A stretch of 58,880 nucleotides of DNA from an uncultured Oscillospiraceae bacterium (GCA_910583935.1 CAJTZM010000013.1:1-58880), one strand, 5' to 3'; positions 9,104 to 17,697 are shown, numbered from the stretch's first letter. The notes: generated by a model not told the origin, from the sequence alone. A program made the numbers and translations.

Positions 9104-10177
9104 ATGCACACGGATATCACAATGAACGAATGGATTGATTATGAAAAAATACTTGCAATAGATCCATTTGTACTTGAGAAAACGGAAAAGCAAGCACTTT
9201 ACAGAAAGGTGATGGCGCAGCTAACACAGCTGCACCGGCAAAACTGTAAAACATATCGGCAACTTACAGATAAAATTGGAACTCAGGTAGGGATCCCTGT
9301 ACGTTTGTTTAAAGAATTTGATTTAAAAAGTATACAAGACAACGCCGTTTTCAAGGTGATGACATCGTCGGGCACTTCTGGTCAGGCAGTTTCCCGGATT
9401 TATCTTGACCGTGAAACTTCGCAAAGACAGAGCAAAGTTCTCAGCCGAATTGTTTCTGATTTTTCGGGAAGAATACGTATGCCGATGCTCATTATTGATA
9501 CGCCTTCTGTCATTAAGAATAGAGCATCATTTTCTGCGCGTGGCGCTGGAATCCTTGGGTTCTCAATGCTGGGCAGGGATTTGACCTACGCACTCGATGA
9601 AAATATGAATGTGAACTTTACCGCGGTTGAGGCGTTTTTTGATAGACATTGGCAGGAAAAGGTCTTCCTGTTTGGCTTTACATTCATGATTTGGCAATAT
9701 TTTTTGCAGGCGCTCATCAAAGAAAATATTCATTTCAAGGCGGACGGAATTCTTGTTCACGGCGGTGGATGGAAAAAGCTTGAGAACTTGCATATCACAA
9801 ACGAGGCGTTTCAGGAAGCCGTTAAGGAAACTACGGGGATTCAGTCTGTCTGTAATTATTATGGAATGGTTGAACAGACAGGCTCCATCTTTATGGAATG
9901 TGAATACGGCCATCTACACACCTCTGTTTTTTCAGATGTCAATGTTCTGTCCCCATTCAATCTTACACCTGTCCCTATGGGAGAGAAGGGAATCATTGAG
10001 TGTTGTTCGCTGCTTCCAACAAGCTACCCCGGTCACAGACTGCTAACCGAAGACGAGGGGATTATTGAGGGCGAAGATGACTGTCCCTGTGGAAGAAAAG
10101 GAAAGTATTTTCGAATTTTAGGGCGAATTCCGGGCGCAGAGATCAGGGGGTGCAGTGATACATATGAACGGCGTTGA
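9104..10177 (+). CDS. LuxE-like acyl-protein synthetase
   Basis: A 357-residue member of the LuxE family (acyl-protein synthetase). In luminous bacteria LuxE activates a fatty acid with ATP and passes it, through an enzyme-bound acyl group, to the reductase LuxC. Visible features are the nucleotide-binding stretch MTSSGTSGQ near residue 86, HGGGWKK near 225 and YGMVEQTG near 252. A Cys-rich end (DDCPCGRK) lies near 325. RBS AAGGAGAT precedes ATG 9104. Its end overlaps the LuxC-like gene, the same pairing as in lux operons, but no luxA, luxB or luxD is present. It likely feeds an acyl group to the neighbouring reductase. Confidence 0.82.
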   Translation: MHTDITMNEWIDYEKILAIDPFVLEKTEKQALYRKVMAQLTQLHRQNCKTYRQLTDKIGTQVGIPVRLFKEFDLKSIQDNAVFKVMTSSGTSGQAVSRIYLDRETSQRQSKVLSRIVSDFSGRIRMPMLIIDTPSVIKNRASFSARGAGILGFSMLGRDLTYALDENMNVNFTAVEAFFDRHWQEKVFLFGFTFMIWQYFLQALIKENIHFKADGILVHGGGWKKLENLHITNEAFQEAVKETTGIQSVCNYYGMVEQTGSIFMECEYGHLHTSVFSDVNVLSPFNLTPVPMGEKGIIECCSLLPTSYPGHRLLTEDEGIIEGEDDCPCGRKGKYFRILGRIPGAEIRGCSDTYERR

Positions 10178-11333
10178 ATTTGTATTAGGTGACGAAAATA
10201 TATGTGAAAAACCCCTTATCCCGTTTCATCCCGAAATATGTGGGTTGTTGTCGGATTTTTCTGCGTCCCTTCGCAAAGATCCACAAGCAAAAAGATATCC
10301 GGATCTGATGACACTTGCCTTCTGGGCACGTAAAGCCAACATAGAACGATTAAAGGAACAATTTGGAACAAGCTATAACAGAATTGGCCGCGGTGTATGC
10401 TTTCATATTACGCCATCCAATGTTCCTGTCAATTTTGCCTTTTCATTGTTTTTCGGTTCTCTGGCTGGAAATGTAAATATTGTTCGTCTGCCAAGCAAAT
10501 CGTTTGTACAGACAGAATTAATTTGTCGCCATCTCGCCAAAGCCCTACAAAGTTGGCCTGAGGCCGCACGGAGAATCACGTTTGTGCGGTATCCGTCTAG
10601 TAACTGTGAGGCAACCAAAGCGTTCTGTGAAATAGCTGATGCACGGATCATTTGGGGAGGAGACAAAACGATTGAAACATTCCGGTCGTTCCGCACAAAT
10701 CCGCGCTGTATTGACATCAATTTTTCGGACAGGTACTCGATTGCCATCATTGACGCCAGAAAAGTGCTTCAGGCAGATGAAGCTGAAATGGAAAAGCTGG
10801 CGCGGGATTTTTTTAACGATACCTACCTAATGGATCAAAATGCGTGTTCCAGTCCGCAATTTATCCTGTGGTCTCACGATAACGCAACAGCACGTCATCG
10901 TTTTTGGAATGCGGTAGACTGTGAAGCGCAGAAAAGGTATCCGCTTCAGGCGGCTGTGTCTGTGGACAAATATGTTCAATTATGCGAGGATGCTATTTTG
11001 CGGGAGGATGCGCAAAAGTTGATCTGGCAAAGCGGTTTTGTATGCCGGGTTGATTTGCGCAGTCTGCCGCAGGAGATCACTGAATTGCGTGGTAAGGGCG
11101 GCTATTTTTACGAATGCGCATTACAGGAATTGAGTGAATTGGCGAAGGTCCTGACCAAAAAAGTACAGACAATTGGTGTTTATGGTGTTGAACCGCAGCA
11201 AATATTGCAGGTAATCATCGAAAACGGCTGCAAAGGCGTAGACCGTATTGTGCCGATTGGCAAAGCACTGGATATTGATGTTATATGGGACGGATATGAT
11301 CTTATTGGCAGTCTTTCGCGAATCATAACCTGA
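10155..11333 (+). CDS. LuxC-like acyl-CoA/acyl-protein reductase
   Basis: A 392-residue member of the LuxC acyl reductase family, which reduces a thioester-bound acyl group to an aldehyde with NADPH. It has the aldehyde-dehydrogenase-like layout: HITPSNVPVNF near 90, a nucleotide-binding region, and the catalytic Cys231 in DQNACSSPQ, which carries the acyl-enzyme. It is somewhat shorter than luminous-bacteria LuxC (about 480 residues). The GTG at 10155 has a close GGGGG upstream; ATG 10164 is an alternative start. It overlaps the LuxE-like gene by 23 bases. Its aldehyde product would be a natural acceptor for the transketolase encoded downstream (inference). Confidence 0.82.
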   Translation: MIHMNGVEFVLGDENICEKPLIPFHPEICGLLSDFSASLRKDPQAKRYPDLMTLAFWARKANIERLKEQFGTSYNRIGRGVCFHITPSNVPVNFAFSLFFGSLAGNVNIVRLPSKSFVQTELICRHLAKALQSWPEAARRITFVRYPSSNCEATKAFCEIADARIIWGGDKTIETFRSFRTNPRCIDINFSDRYSIAIIDARKVLQADEAEMEKLARDFFNDTYLMDQNACSSPQFILWSHDNATARHRFWNAVDCEAQKRYPLQAAVSVDKYVQLCEDAILREDAQKLIWQSGFVCRVDLRSLPQEITELRGKGGYFYECALQELSELAKVLTKKVQTIGVYGVEPQQILQVIIENGCKGVDRIVPIGKALDIDVIWDGYDLIGSLSRIIT

Positions 11334-11353
11334 AGTGTGATAAGGAGAAGACG

Positions 11354-12097
11354 ATGAGCGGTAATAAAAATGTAATCATAACGGGATCAAGACGTGGGAT
11401 CGGAAATGCTTGTCTGGAAAAATTTGCATCCAATGGATTTAATATTTGGGCGTGTGCTCGCAATCAAGATGATTTGTTCGAACTTCAGCTCGATTCTATC
11501 CGCAAAATGTACGGCGTAGATATCGAAGCGGTGTATTTTAATCTTACGGATGAAGCCGCGCGCAAGAACGCCCTGAAAAAGATTATCATGTCAGGCCGAC
11601 AGATTGATGCGCTGGTAAATTGTGCGGGAGTTTCGCATGGTGGATTGATACAGATGACCTCTATGGATGACATTCGCAAAATATTTGAGATTAACTTTTT
11701 TGCGCAGATAGCGTTAATGCAGCAGATTCTGCGCCCGATGAGTCGACAGCGCACCGGCAGTATTGTCAATCTGTGTTCGATTGCGGGAATAAGAGGAGAG
11801 GCAGGGTACATTGCTTATGGAAGCAGCAAAGCGGCATTGGCTTTTGCAACCCGCTGCGCTGCGCAGGAGATGGCACCGTACAATGTACGTGTGAATGGCG
11901 TTGCACCAGGCTTGACAGATACGGATATGGCCGGAGAAATGGAGTGCAAGGCAAAAAAAAAGATGGTAGACGCCAGCGCAATGAAACGGCTGGGGCAGCC
12001 GCAGGAAATCGCAGATCTGGTCTTTTATCTCTGCTCAGAGCAGGCCTCGTTCATCACAGGTCAAATTATTCGTATTGATGGAGGAATGATATGGTAG
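11354..12097 (+). CDS. SDR-family oxidoreductase (FabG-like), first of two
   Basis: A 247-residue classical short-chain dehydrogenase/reductase, the length of FabG. It has the Rossmann motif TGSRRGIG (residues 10-17), NCAGVSHGG near 89, and the catalytic triad Ser142, Tyr155, Lys159 (YGSSK). Arg13-14 next to the glycine motif and Arg36 favour NADP(H). Such enzymes reduce 3-ketoacyl thioesters or other ketones. RBS AAGGAGAA precedes ATG 11354, and the end overlaps the transketolase gene by 7 bases. It could reduce the ketoacyl product of the KAS III enzymes, or a ketol formed by the transketolase. Confidence 0.85.
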   Translation: MSGNKNVIITGSRRGIGNACLEKFASNGFNIWACARNQDDLFELQLDSIRKMYGVDIEAVYFNLTDEAARKNALKKIIMSGRQIDALVNCAGVSHGGLIQMTSMDDIRKIFEINFFAQIALMQQILRPMSRQRTGSIVNLCSIAGIRGEAGYIAYGSSKAALAFATRCAAQEMAPYNVRVNGVAPGLTDTDMAGEMECKAKKKMVDASAMKRLGQPQEIADLVFYLCSEQASFITGQIIRIDGGMIW

Positions 12098-12921
12098 AAA
12101 GTAGTGTGCTACAGGCTGCCGCCACTCAAATCCGGTCTGACATACTCACTATGGCGCATAGAGCGGGGACGGCCGGTGCACATTTAGGCGGAAGCCTTTC
12201 GCTTGTCGAGATTATGACAGTTTTGTATTTGGACACAATGCGGTATCGGATTGATGAACCGGACTGGCCCGATAGAGACAGGTTGATTCTCAGTAAGGGG
12301 CATGGCGCAATGGCGATGTATGCTGCTATGAAACAGGCCGGGATTCTCACCAACGATCATCTGAAGCATTATAAGCAGAAGAACAGTCCATTGACAGCGC
12401 ACCCATCAATAAACCTTGAAATTGGTGTAGAAGTAGCAACAGGAAGCTTGGGGCAGGGGCTTTCGTATGCGGCGGGTGCATGCTTGGCACTGAAAAAGAA
12501 AGGGAATTTGCAATCACGTTATTTTGTTGTCCTCGGGGATGGAGAATGCAACGAAGGACAGATTTGGGAGGCCGCCGCTTCAGCAAGTCATTATGCGCTG
12601 GATAACCTGATTGCAGTGGTTGATAAAAACCAGCTGCAATATGACGGAAAAACAGACGAGGTTCTTTCAATGGGAGATCTTGCAAAAAAGTGGCTCAGCT
12701 TTGGTTGGGAGACAAGAACTGTTGACGGGCATAATGTTGAGGCACTTGCACACGCACTAAACTCTTCTAATAAACGGCCGTTAGTAGTGATTGCTGAAAC
12801 GGTAAAAGGTAAGGGAGTGTCTTTTATGGAGAACAAGCCCAAATGGCACAATGCGGTATTGAGTGATGAACTGTATGCACAGGCACAAAAGGAACAGGTG
12901 AGCCGATATGCTACAATATAA
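12091..12921 (+). CDS. Transketolase, N-terminal (TPP-binding) subunit
   Basis: The 276-residue first half of a split transketolase. The TPP/Mg motif is complete (GDGECNEGQIWEA near 150, ending in LDNLIAVVDKNQ), and an SKGHGAMAMYA stretch near 69 holds a conserved cofactor-contacting His. It should pair with the next gene's product to transfer a two-carbon ketol group from a ketose to an aldehyde. Split transketolases are common in archaea and in bacterial secondary-metabolite and sugar clusters, while the housekeeping enzyme is usually a single chain. It overlaps both neighbours, indicating translational coupling. Its place beside an acyl-to-aldehyde reductase is unusual. Confidence 0.88.
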   Translation: MVESSVLQAAATQIRSDILTMAHRAGTAGAHLGGSLSLVEIMTVLYLDTMRYRIDEPDWPDRDRLILSKGHGAMAMYAAMKQAGILTNDHLKHYKQKNSPLTAHPSINLEIGVEVATGSLGQGLSYAAGACLALKKKGNLQSRYFVVLGDGECNEGQIWEAAASASHYALDNLIAVVDKNQLQYDGKTDEVLSMGDLAKKWLSFGWETRTVDGHNVEALAHALNSSNKRPLVVIAETVKGKGVSFMENKPKWHNAVLSDELYAQAQKEQVSRYATI

Positions 12922-13876
12922 GCCGTCATCTTTTCGAATGTGGTCACGGCTAGGCCCTAGCGGTGCGCTTAATGCCGCTGCAATGGAATTGCCAGCGATT
13001 GACGAACGGGTTGTGTTTGTGACAGCAGATTTATGTTTTTTTTCAGGGTTAGAACGGTTTGCACAGAAATATCCAGATAAAATATTCAATGTCGGTATTG
13101 CTGAGCAGAACCTAATCGGGTTTGCCTCAGGAATGTACGCAGAGGGTTTGCGCCCTTTTGTGACTACCTATGCGACGTTCGCTTCACTGCGGGCCGCCGA
13201 ACAGATCAAGGTAAATATGGCGTATATGCAGCGCGGCGTAAAGGTTATTGGCCTTACAGCAGGATTTGCGGCTGGTATTCTTGGAGCGACGCACATGGCG
13301 TTAGAAGATATCGCAGCAATACGTGCAATGCCGGGAATCATCGTTGTTGACCCTGCAGACTGTACCGAAATGGTAAAGGCTATTACAGCGGCGGCCTTTA
13401 TCGAGGCCCCCATGTATATCCGTTTTACTGGACCAATAAATTGTCCACAGGTTTATAGTGAAGACTATTTCTTTGAAATCGGAAAAGCCATCCGTCTGCG
13501 GATGGGAACAGATGTCGAAATTGTTGCTTGTGGTTCTATGGTGTATCGAGCGATTCGGGCGGCGGAGCTTTTGGAACAGCGCGGCATCAGTTGCGGTGTG
13601 ACGAATATGCATACGGTCAATCCGCTAGATACGGCGTACTTGGATGCGTTAAAATCCCCGATTGTCACGGTCGAAGAGCATTGCATCCGCGGCGGCCTTG
13701 GAGCGGCTGTTTGCGAATACTTGTCCGCGACCGGCGATAAATCTGTATTGCGCATTGGTGTGGATGGGGTTTATCCCCATGCAGGTAACTATGAGGATCT
13801 GCTTGAGGAAAGTGGCTTGACAGAAAATCAAATTGCTGAAAGGATCGAACGGGAATTAACCCGGAGAAAACTATGA
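12908..13876 (+). CDS. Transketolase, C-terminal (pyrimidine-binding) subunit
   Basis: The 322-residue second half of the split transketolase. It contains the pyrimidine-binding domain with the catalytic Glu in NVGIAEQNLIG, then the C-terminal transketolase domain (VEEHCIRGGLG). The ORF starts 14 bases inside the preceding gene, so the two subunits are likely made in equal amounts. The first 20 residues contain a Trp/Arg-rich stretch as in related cluster enzymes. Together with the upstream subunit it forms the TPP enzyme. The donor is probably xylulose 5-phosphate or a similar ketose; the acceptor here is unknown and could be the LuxC product. Confidence 0.87.
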   Translation: MLQYKPSSFRMWSRLGPSGALNAAAMELPAIDERVVFVTADLCFFSGLERFAQKYPDKIFNVGIAEQNLIGFASGMYAEGLRPFVTTYATFASLRAAEQIKVNMAYMQRGVKVIGLTAGFAAGILGATHMALEDIAAIRAMPGIIVVDPADCTEMVKAITAAAFIEAPMYIRFTGPINCPQVYSEDYFFEIGKAIRLRMGTDVEIVACGSMVYRAIRAAELLEQRGISCGVTNMHTVNPLDTAYLDALKSPIVTVEEHCIRGGLGAAVCEYLSATGDKSVLRIGVDGVYPHAGNYEDLLEESGLTENQIAERIERELTRRKL

Positions 13877-14958
13877 CTATAACAAGTGAATTCAATGATA
13901 TCGTGCTCGGCGGAATATGTGGTGTTTTACCGCAAAATAAGGTGGATCATCGCGATTATGCGAAATTGTTCGGCAGTGACGTGGTTGAAAAAATTATTAA
14001 ATCTTCCGGAATTCAAGGAAGCTATCAATGTAACGAAGACCAGACTGCCAGTGATTTATGTTATGTGGCTGCTGAGCGTTTGATTCGTGAAAAAAATATT
14101 GACCGCAGCTCCATTGATGTTGTATTGTTTGTTTCAAGTTATCCAGATTATATCGCACCCGCAACAGCATTCGTCCTACAAAAGCGATTGGGAATAAACA
14201 AGGATTGTATTGTGTACGACATTAACCTAGGCTGTTCGGGTTTTATCTATGGTATGTACACGATGGCATCGCTGCTGCATTGTAGCAACGCAAGATGTGG
14301 TCTATTGCTCGTGGGCGACACTACAAGCAAATCAGTTTCTCCGAAGGATAAAACGCGGATGCTATTCGGGGATGCAGGTGCAGCAGCGTATTTTGAAAAA
14401 AAAGACGAAGCAGATCCAATTCGGTTTGCCCTTAGAAGTGATGGAAACCGCTATAAATCCATTATCATTCCCGCCGGTGGATTTCGTCATCTGCCAGATG
14501 CATCGCATGAGCAGACAATGTGGGGAGACGGTAACATTCGTTCAGACTACAATCTGTACATGGGCGGCCCAGATGTGTTCGGATTTTCCCTTAAAGATGT
14601 TCCAGAATTGTTTTCAGACTTCTTCAGTAGCTTCGGGATGTGCATGGAGGATTATGACAGCCTTATCCTCCATCAGGCGAATCTGTTTATGATTAAGCAT
14701 ATCGCTCAAAGGCTTGGGATTGGGATGGACAAAGTGCCAGTCTCTTTGGATCGGTATGGAAATTCAAGCGGAACGACGATACCGATTACAATATGCGACC
14801 AGTTTGCACGTCAAGAAGGGAAAGTCAATTTGCTTATGAGTGGATTTGGGATCGGATTATCCTGGGGAGTTGCATCCTTGACAATTGACAAAAATAATGT
14901 CTTTGAAATTACACACTCATCAGAAAAATATGAAGGCGGAGGGGTGAGCCATGGCTAA
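13873..14958 (+). CDS. Ketoacyl-ACP synthase III-like (first of two)
   Basis: A 361-residue thiolase-fold enzyme of the KAS III (FabH-like) group. The Cys-His-Asn triad is complete: Cys121 in INLGCSGF, His267 in LHQANLF and Asn297 in YGNSSGT. KAS III enzymes condense an acyl-CoA (or acyl-ACP) starter with malonyl-ACP, or transfer acyl groups to oxygen or nitrogen. At 361 residues it is longer than FabH (about 320) and has a C-terminal extension like cluster-specific homologues. The ATG overlaps the previous gene by 4 bases. It is a close relative of the next gene and has the same triad spacing, which suggests duplication. Confidence 0.87.
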   Translation: MTITSEFNDIVLGGICGVLPQNKVDHRDYAKLFGSDVVEKIIKSSGIQGSYQCNEDQTASDLCYVAAERLIREKNIDRSSIDVVLFVSSYPDYIAPATAFVLQKRLGINKDCIVYDINLGCSGFIYGMYTMASLLHCSNARCGLLLVGDTTSKSVSPKDKTRMLFGDAGAAAYFEKKDEADPIRFALRSDGNRYKSIIIPAGGFRHLPDASHEQTMWGDGNIRSDYNLYMGGPDVFGFSLKDVPELFSDFFSSFGMCMEDYDSLILHQANLFMIKHIAQRLGIGMDKVPVSLDRYGNSSGTTIPITICDQFARQEGKVNLLMSGFGIGLSWGVASLTIDKNNVFEITHSSEKYEGGGVSHG

Positions 14959-16039
14959 AGTAAACTGTAATTCAGTTAAAATACGCGGCATTGCGACTGC
15001 TGTACCAACGAAAGTCGTTGAGGTAACGTCATTTTACGATCAGTTTGGTCAGGAAGTGGTCGATAATTTTATCGGAATGACCGGTGTAAAATCCTTTCAT
15101 ATCACGCCAGAGGAACAAACGGCATCAGATCTTTGCTATGTTGCAGCCAGAGAACTGCTGAAAAGCCAGCATGTAGACCCACAGGAAATCGGAATTTTGA
15201 TTTTTGTATCTCAAACACCCGATTACAGACTCCCCGCGACCGCCTGCGTTTTGCAGCACCGGCTGAACCTTCCCAAAAACTGCATGGCTTTTGATATCAA
15301 TCTTGGCTGTTCCGGCTGGGTGTATGGGATCAGTGTGGTATCGTCCCTGCTGGAAAGTACGGATATGGGGAAAGCATTGCTCCTTTTCGGGGATACAAGT
15401 GTTAAAACAGCGTCTCCGATGGACCGGAGTTCTATTATGCTCTTTGGTGAAGCGGGTTCGGCAACGCTGATTGAAAAGAAAGAAAGCGCTGAAAGCGGGA
15501 TCTTTGGCGAATATCAAACGGATGGCAGTCACTTTAAAACCATTATTATTCCAAGCGGCGCTTTTCGGAACCGAAACGGAAGCCATGAACGCGTGATGTG
15601 GGGAGACGAAAATATTCGTTCAGATTACGACGGATATATGAATGGTACGGATACTTTTACCTTTACAATCTCTGAAATTCCCAGGCAGATTAAGAAATTT
15701 TTGCAAGAGCGAGACGAAACACCGGAAAACTACGACGCACTTTTACTGCACCAGGCAAATCTGTTTATTCTAAAGCAGATCTCCAAAAAGACAAAGTTCC
15801 CGATGGATAAGATTCCGATCTCGCTGGACCGCTACGGCAACACCAGCGGGACCTCCATTCCATTGACGATCTGCGATGCTTACGGCGGAAAAGGGAATGG
15901 AAAAATGCGCATTCTTGCGGACGGTTTCGGTGTCGGCCTGTCCTGGGGGGTACTGTCGTTTCAACTCGATACACAGGGGGTCCTGCCGCCAATTCTTACG
16001 GACGAATCTTTCGATGACGGAGGTGTAAGCCATGAGTAA
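14951..16039 (+). CDS. Ketoacyl-ACP synthase III-like (second of two)
   Basis: A 362-residue paralogue of the preceding gene with the full triad: Cys120 in INLGCSGW, His267 in LHQANLF and Asn297 in YGNTSGT. The two proteins align over their whole length with shared stretches such as EQTASDLCYVAA and MWGD.NIRSDY. They may act at successive condensations, use different starters, or form a heterodimer, as some ketosynthase pairs do. Unlike chain-length-factor pairs, neither has lost its Cys. It overlaps its neighbours by 8 bases on each side, so translation is probably coupled. Confidence 0.87.
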   Translation: MAKVNCNSVKIRGIATAVPTKVVEVTSFYDQFGQEVVDNFIGMTGVKSFHITPEEQTASDLCYVAARELLKSQHVDPQEIGILIFVSQTPDYRLPATACVLQHRLNLPKNCMAFDINLGCSGWVYGISVVSSLLESTDMGKALLLFGDTSVKTASPMDRSSIMLFGEAGSATLIEKKESAESGIFGEYQTDGSHFKTIIIPSGAFRNRNGSHERVMWGDENIRSDYDGYMNGTDTFTFTISEIPRQIKKFLQERDETPENYDALLLHQANLFILKQISKKTKFPMDKIPISLDRYGNTSGTSIPLTICDAYGGKGNGKMRILADGFGVGLSWGVLSFQLDTQGVLPPILTDESFDDGGVSHE

Positions 16040-16787
16040 TCCTATGTCCATGATAGGAAAACACATTCTGGTTACAGGTGCATCTCAGGGCATCGGCCGG
16101 GCAACTGCAAAACAGGTGGCTGCACTTGGTGCGGAGGTTTGCGCCGTCGCGCGCAATGAGGATAAGCTGCAAACGCTGATGGCGGAGCTTGAGGGTGAGG
16201 GACATTGTTACCGTTGTGTTGATCTAAGCGATTTCACCGCGATTGAGCCGTTGATGAAAGAAATTGTGCAGGTGTCAGGAAAGCTTGATGGTCTTGTACA
16301 CGCGGCCGGCATTGCAAACTCTATGCCGTTGAAGATGACAACGCATAGCTATCTAGATAAAATGTTTCGTATAAATTTTTTCGCGTATGCAGAGCTGCTT
16401 AGGCTTGCCGGAAAAAAGAAGTACAGCAATGATGGCGCAAGCTTCGTCGGAGTATCGTCTCTCGCGGCGCAATACGGCAACCAGGGCCAAACGGCATACG
16501 CCGCCTCTAAAGGGGCAATGGATAGCATGCTGCGCCCGGTGGCAAAAGAGCTTGCTGATAGAAAAATCCGGGTCAATAACGTGGCATTCAGCATGGTCGA
16601 TACCGAAATATATAAAAACTTTCTTGTAACAGCCGCTCAGAATGAAATTGAAACGATCAACACCTATCAGTATATGGGGGTAATCGAGGTAGCCGATGCG
16701 GCGAATGCAATCTGCTTTTTACTTTCGGATGCATGCCGTTATATCACAGGCACAACATTGATGGTCGATGGGGGATTAGCGGGATAA
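16032..16787 (+). CDS. SDR-family oxidoreductase (FabG-like), second of two
   Basis: A 251-residue short-chain reductase with the Rossmann motif TGASQGIG (15-22), HAAGIANS near 90, catalytic Ser142/143, Tyr156 and Lys160 (YAASK), and the FabG-like end TGTTLMVDGGLAG. Arg41 after the second beta strand suggests NADP(H) use. It probably reduces a 3-keto group on the ACP- or CoA-bound product of the adjacent KAS III enzymes. It overlaps the KAS III gene by 8 bases. No dehydratase (FabZ) or enoyl reductase (FabI/K) is in the island, so the product would stay hydroxylated (inference). Confidence 0.85.
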   Translation: MSNPMSMIGKHILVTGASQGIGRATAKQVAALGAEVCAVARNEDKLQTLMAELEGEGHCYRCVDLSDFTAIEPLMKEIVQVSGKLDGLVHAAGIANSMPLKMTTHSYLDKMFRINFFAYAELLRLAGKKKYSNDGASFVGVSSLAAQYGNQGQTAYAASKGAMDSMLRPVAKELADRKIRVNNVAFSMVDTEIYKNFLVTAAQNEIETINTYQYMGVIEVADAANAICFLLSDACRYITGTTLMVDGGLAG

Positions 16788-16846
16788 AATTTTATTCCGC
16801 AGTTCAATAAATCATACTATTATATTTATGAAGGAGCGTGTTTTGA

Positions 16847-17065
16847 ATGGACACAGCAAAAAAAATTGAATTGTTAGAGGATATGTTTGATATGGAGAGC
16901 GGGGAGCTTGACGTGAATGCCAAGCTGTCGGAGCTTGATGAGTGGGACTCTATGGCAAAGCTTTCACTGATTGTGCTTATGGACGATGAATGTGGAAAAC
17001 AACTAACTGGCGACGATATCAAAACATTTGAGACAGTTCAGGACATTATCAATTTTATGGGCTGA
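16847..17065 (+). CDS. Acyl carrier protein (second of two)
   Basis: A 72-residue acidic carrier protein; the phosphopantetheine site is Ser35 in DEWDSMAKLS. RBS AAGGAG lies upstream of ATG 16847. It differs strongly from the first ACP at 6686, so the two probably serve different steps or partners: one near the AMP ligase, the other after the KAS III/SDR block. The C-terminus (TFETVQDIINFM) is the usual helix IV pattern for an ACP. Confidence 0.87.
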   Translation: MDTAKKIELLEDMFDMESGELDVNAKLSELDEWDSMAKLSLIVLMDDECGKQLTGDDIKTFETVQDIINFMG

Positions 17066-17067
17066 GT

Positions 17068-17697
17068 ATGCAAAGAAATTTAGTAATCGTGGGAGCAGGA
17101 CCTTTTGGGGAGCTGGTAATGGATCTTATTCAAAGAGATCGGAACAATCCCCTTCACGCACTACATATAATCGGGTTTCTAAGCGAGGAACCCGATTATA
17201 TGCTCCTTCATCATCGCTATCCAAATTTGGGCACGCCGGATCATTATTCCATAAATAGAGAAGATCTGTTTATCTGCGCCCTTTATGAGCCGGCAGATAA
17301 GCTACGGATGATTCGTCCCTTAAAAGAAAAAGGGGCAAAATTCGTAAACTTTATTCATTCATCCGTACACATCTCACCGCACAGCTCAATCGGGCAGGGT
17401 ACGGTGATTTTTCCATATCTTACAATCAATGCAAACGCAAGGATCGGAGAATTCTGCACGATGCTTTCCGGCATAGGCCACGACAGTACGTTCGGCGATT
17501 TCAGCACGGTAGGTAGAGGCTCGGATATTACCGGCCATGTATCGGTCGGAACATCTGTCAAAATTGGCCACGGCAGTGTGATCATTCCCGAAAAGCAGGT
17601 GGGAAATAATGCAGTGCTCAAGGATTTCTGCATTGCGATTACAAAGGTCAAGGAAAACACCGTAGTAAGCGGGAATCCTGCTCGCAGAGAAAAGTGA
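17068..17697 (+). CDS. PglD/NeuD-like acyltransferase (left-handed beta-helix)
   Basis: A 209-residue protein with an N-terminal Rossmann-like PglD domain (NLVIVGAGPFGELV) and a C-terminal left-handed parallel beta-helix made of hexapeptide repeats (about residues 95-200, such as IGEFCTMLSG and VGNNAVLKDF). PglD/NeuD/PerB enzymes N- or O-acetylate amino sugars or sialic acids with acetyl-CoA. It follows the second ACP by two bases, so the donor could be an acyl-ACP, as for LpxA/LpxD, rather than acetyl-CoA. The substrate may be the amino group introduced by the DegT aminotransferase (inference). Confidence 0.78.
   Translation: MQRNLVIVGAGPFGELVMDLIQRDRNNPLHALHIIGFLSEEPDYMLLHHRYPNLGTPDHYSINREDLFICALYEPADKLRMIRPLKEKGAKFVNFIHSSVHISPHSSIGQGTVIFPYLTINANARIGEFCTMLSGIGHDSTFGDFSTVGRGSDITGHVSVGTSVKIGHGSVIIPEKQVGNNAVLKDFCIAITKVKENTVVSGNPARREK

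Noticed and set aside
9104..11333. A bioluminescence (lux) operon
   Set aside because: Only LuxE and LuxC homologues occur. There is no luciferase (LuxAB) or LuxD, and the setting is an anaerobic glycan/lipid island.
6686..17065. A complete type II fatty-acid synthase
   Set aside because: No FabF/FabB, FabZ/FabA or enoyl reductase is present, and the FabD copy is dead. The set is too incomplete for long-chain fatty acid synthesis.
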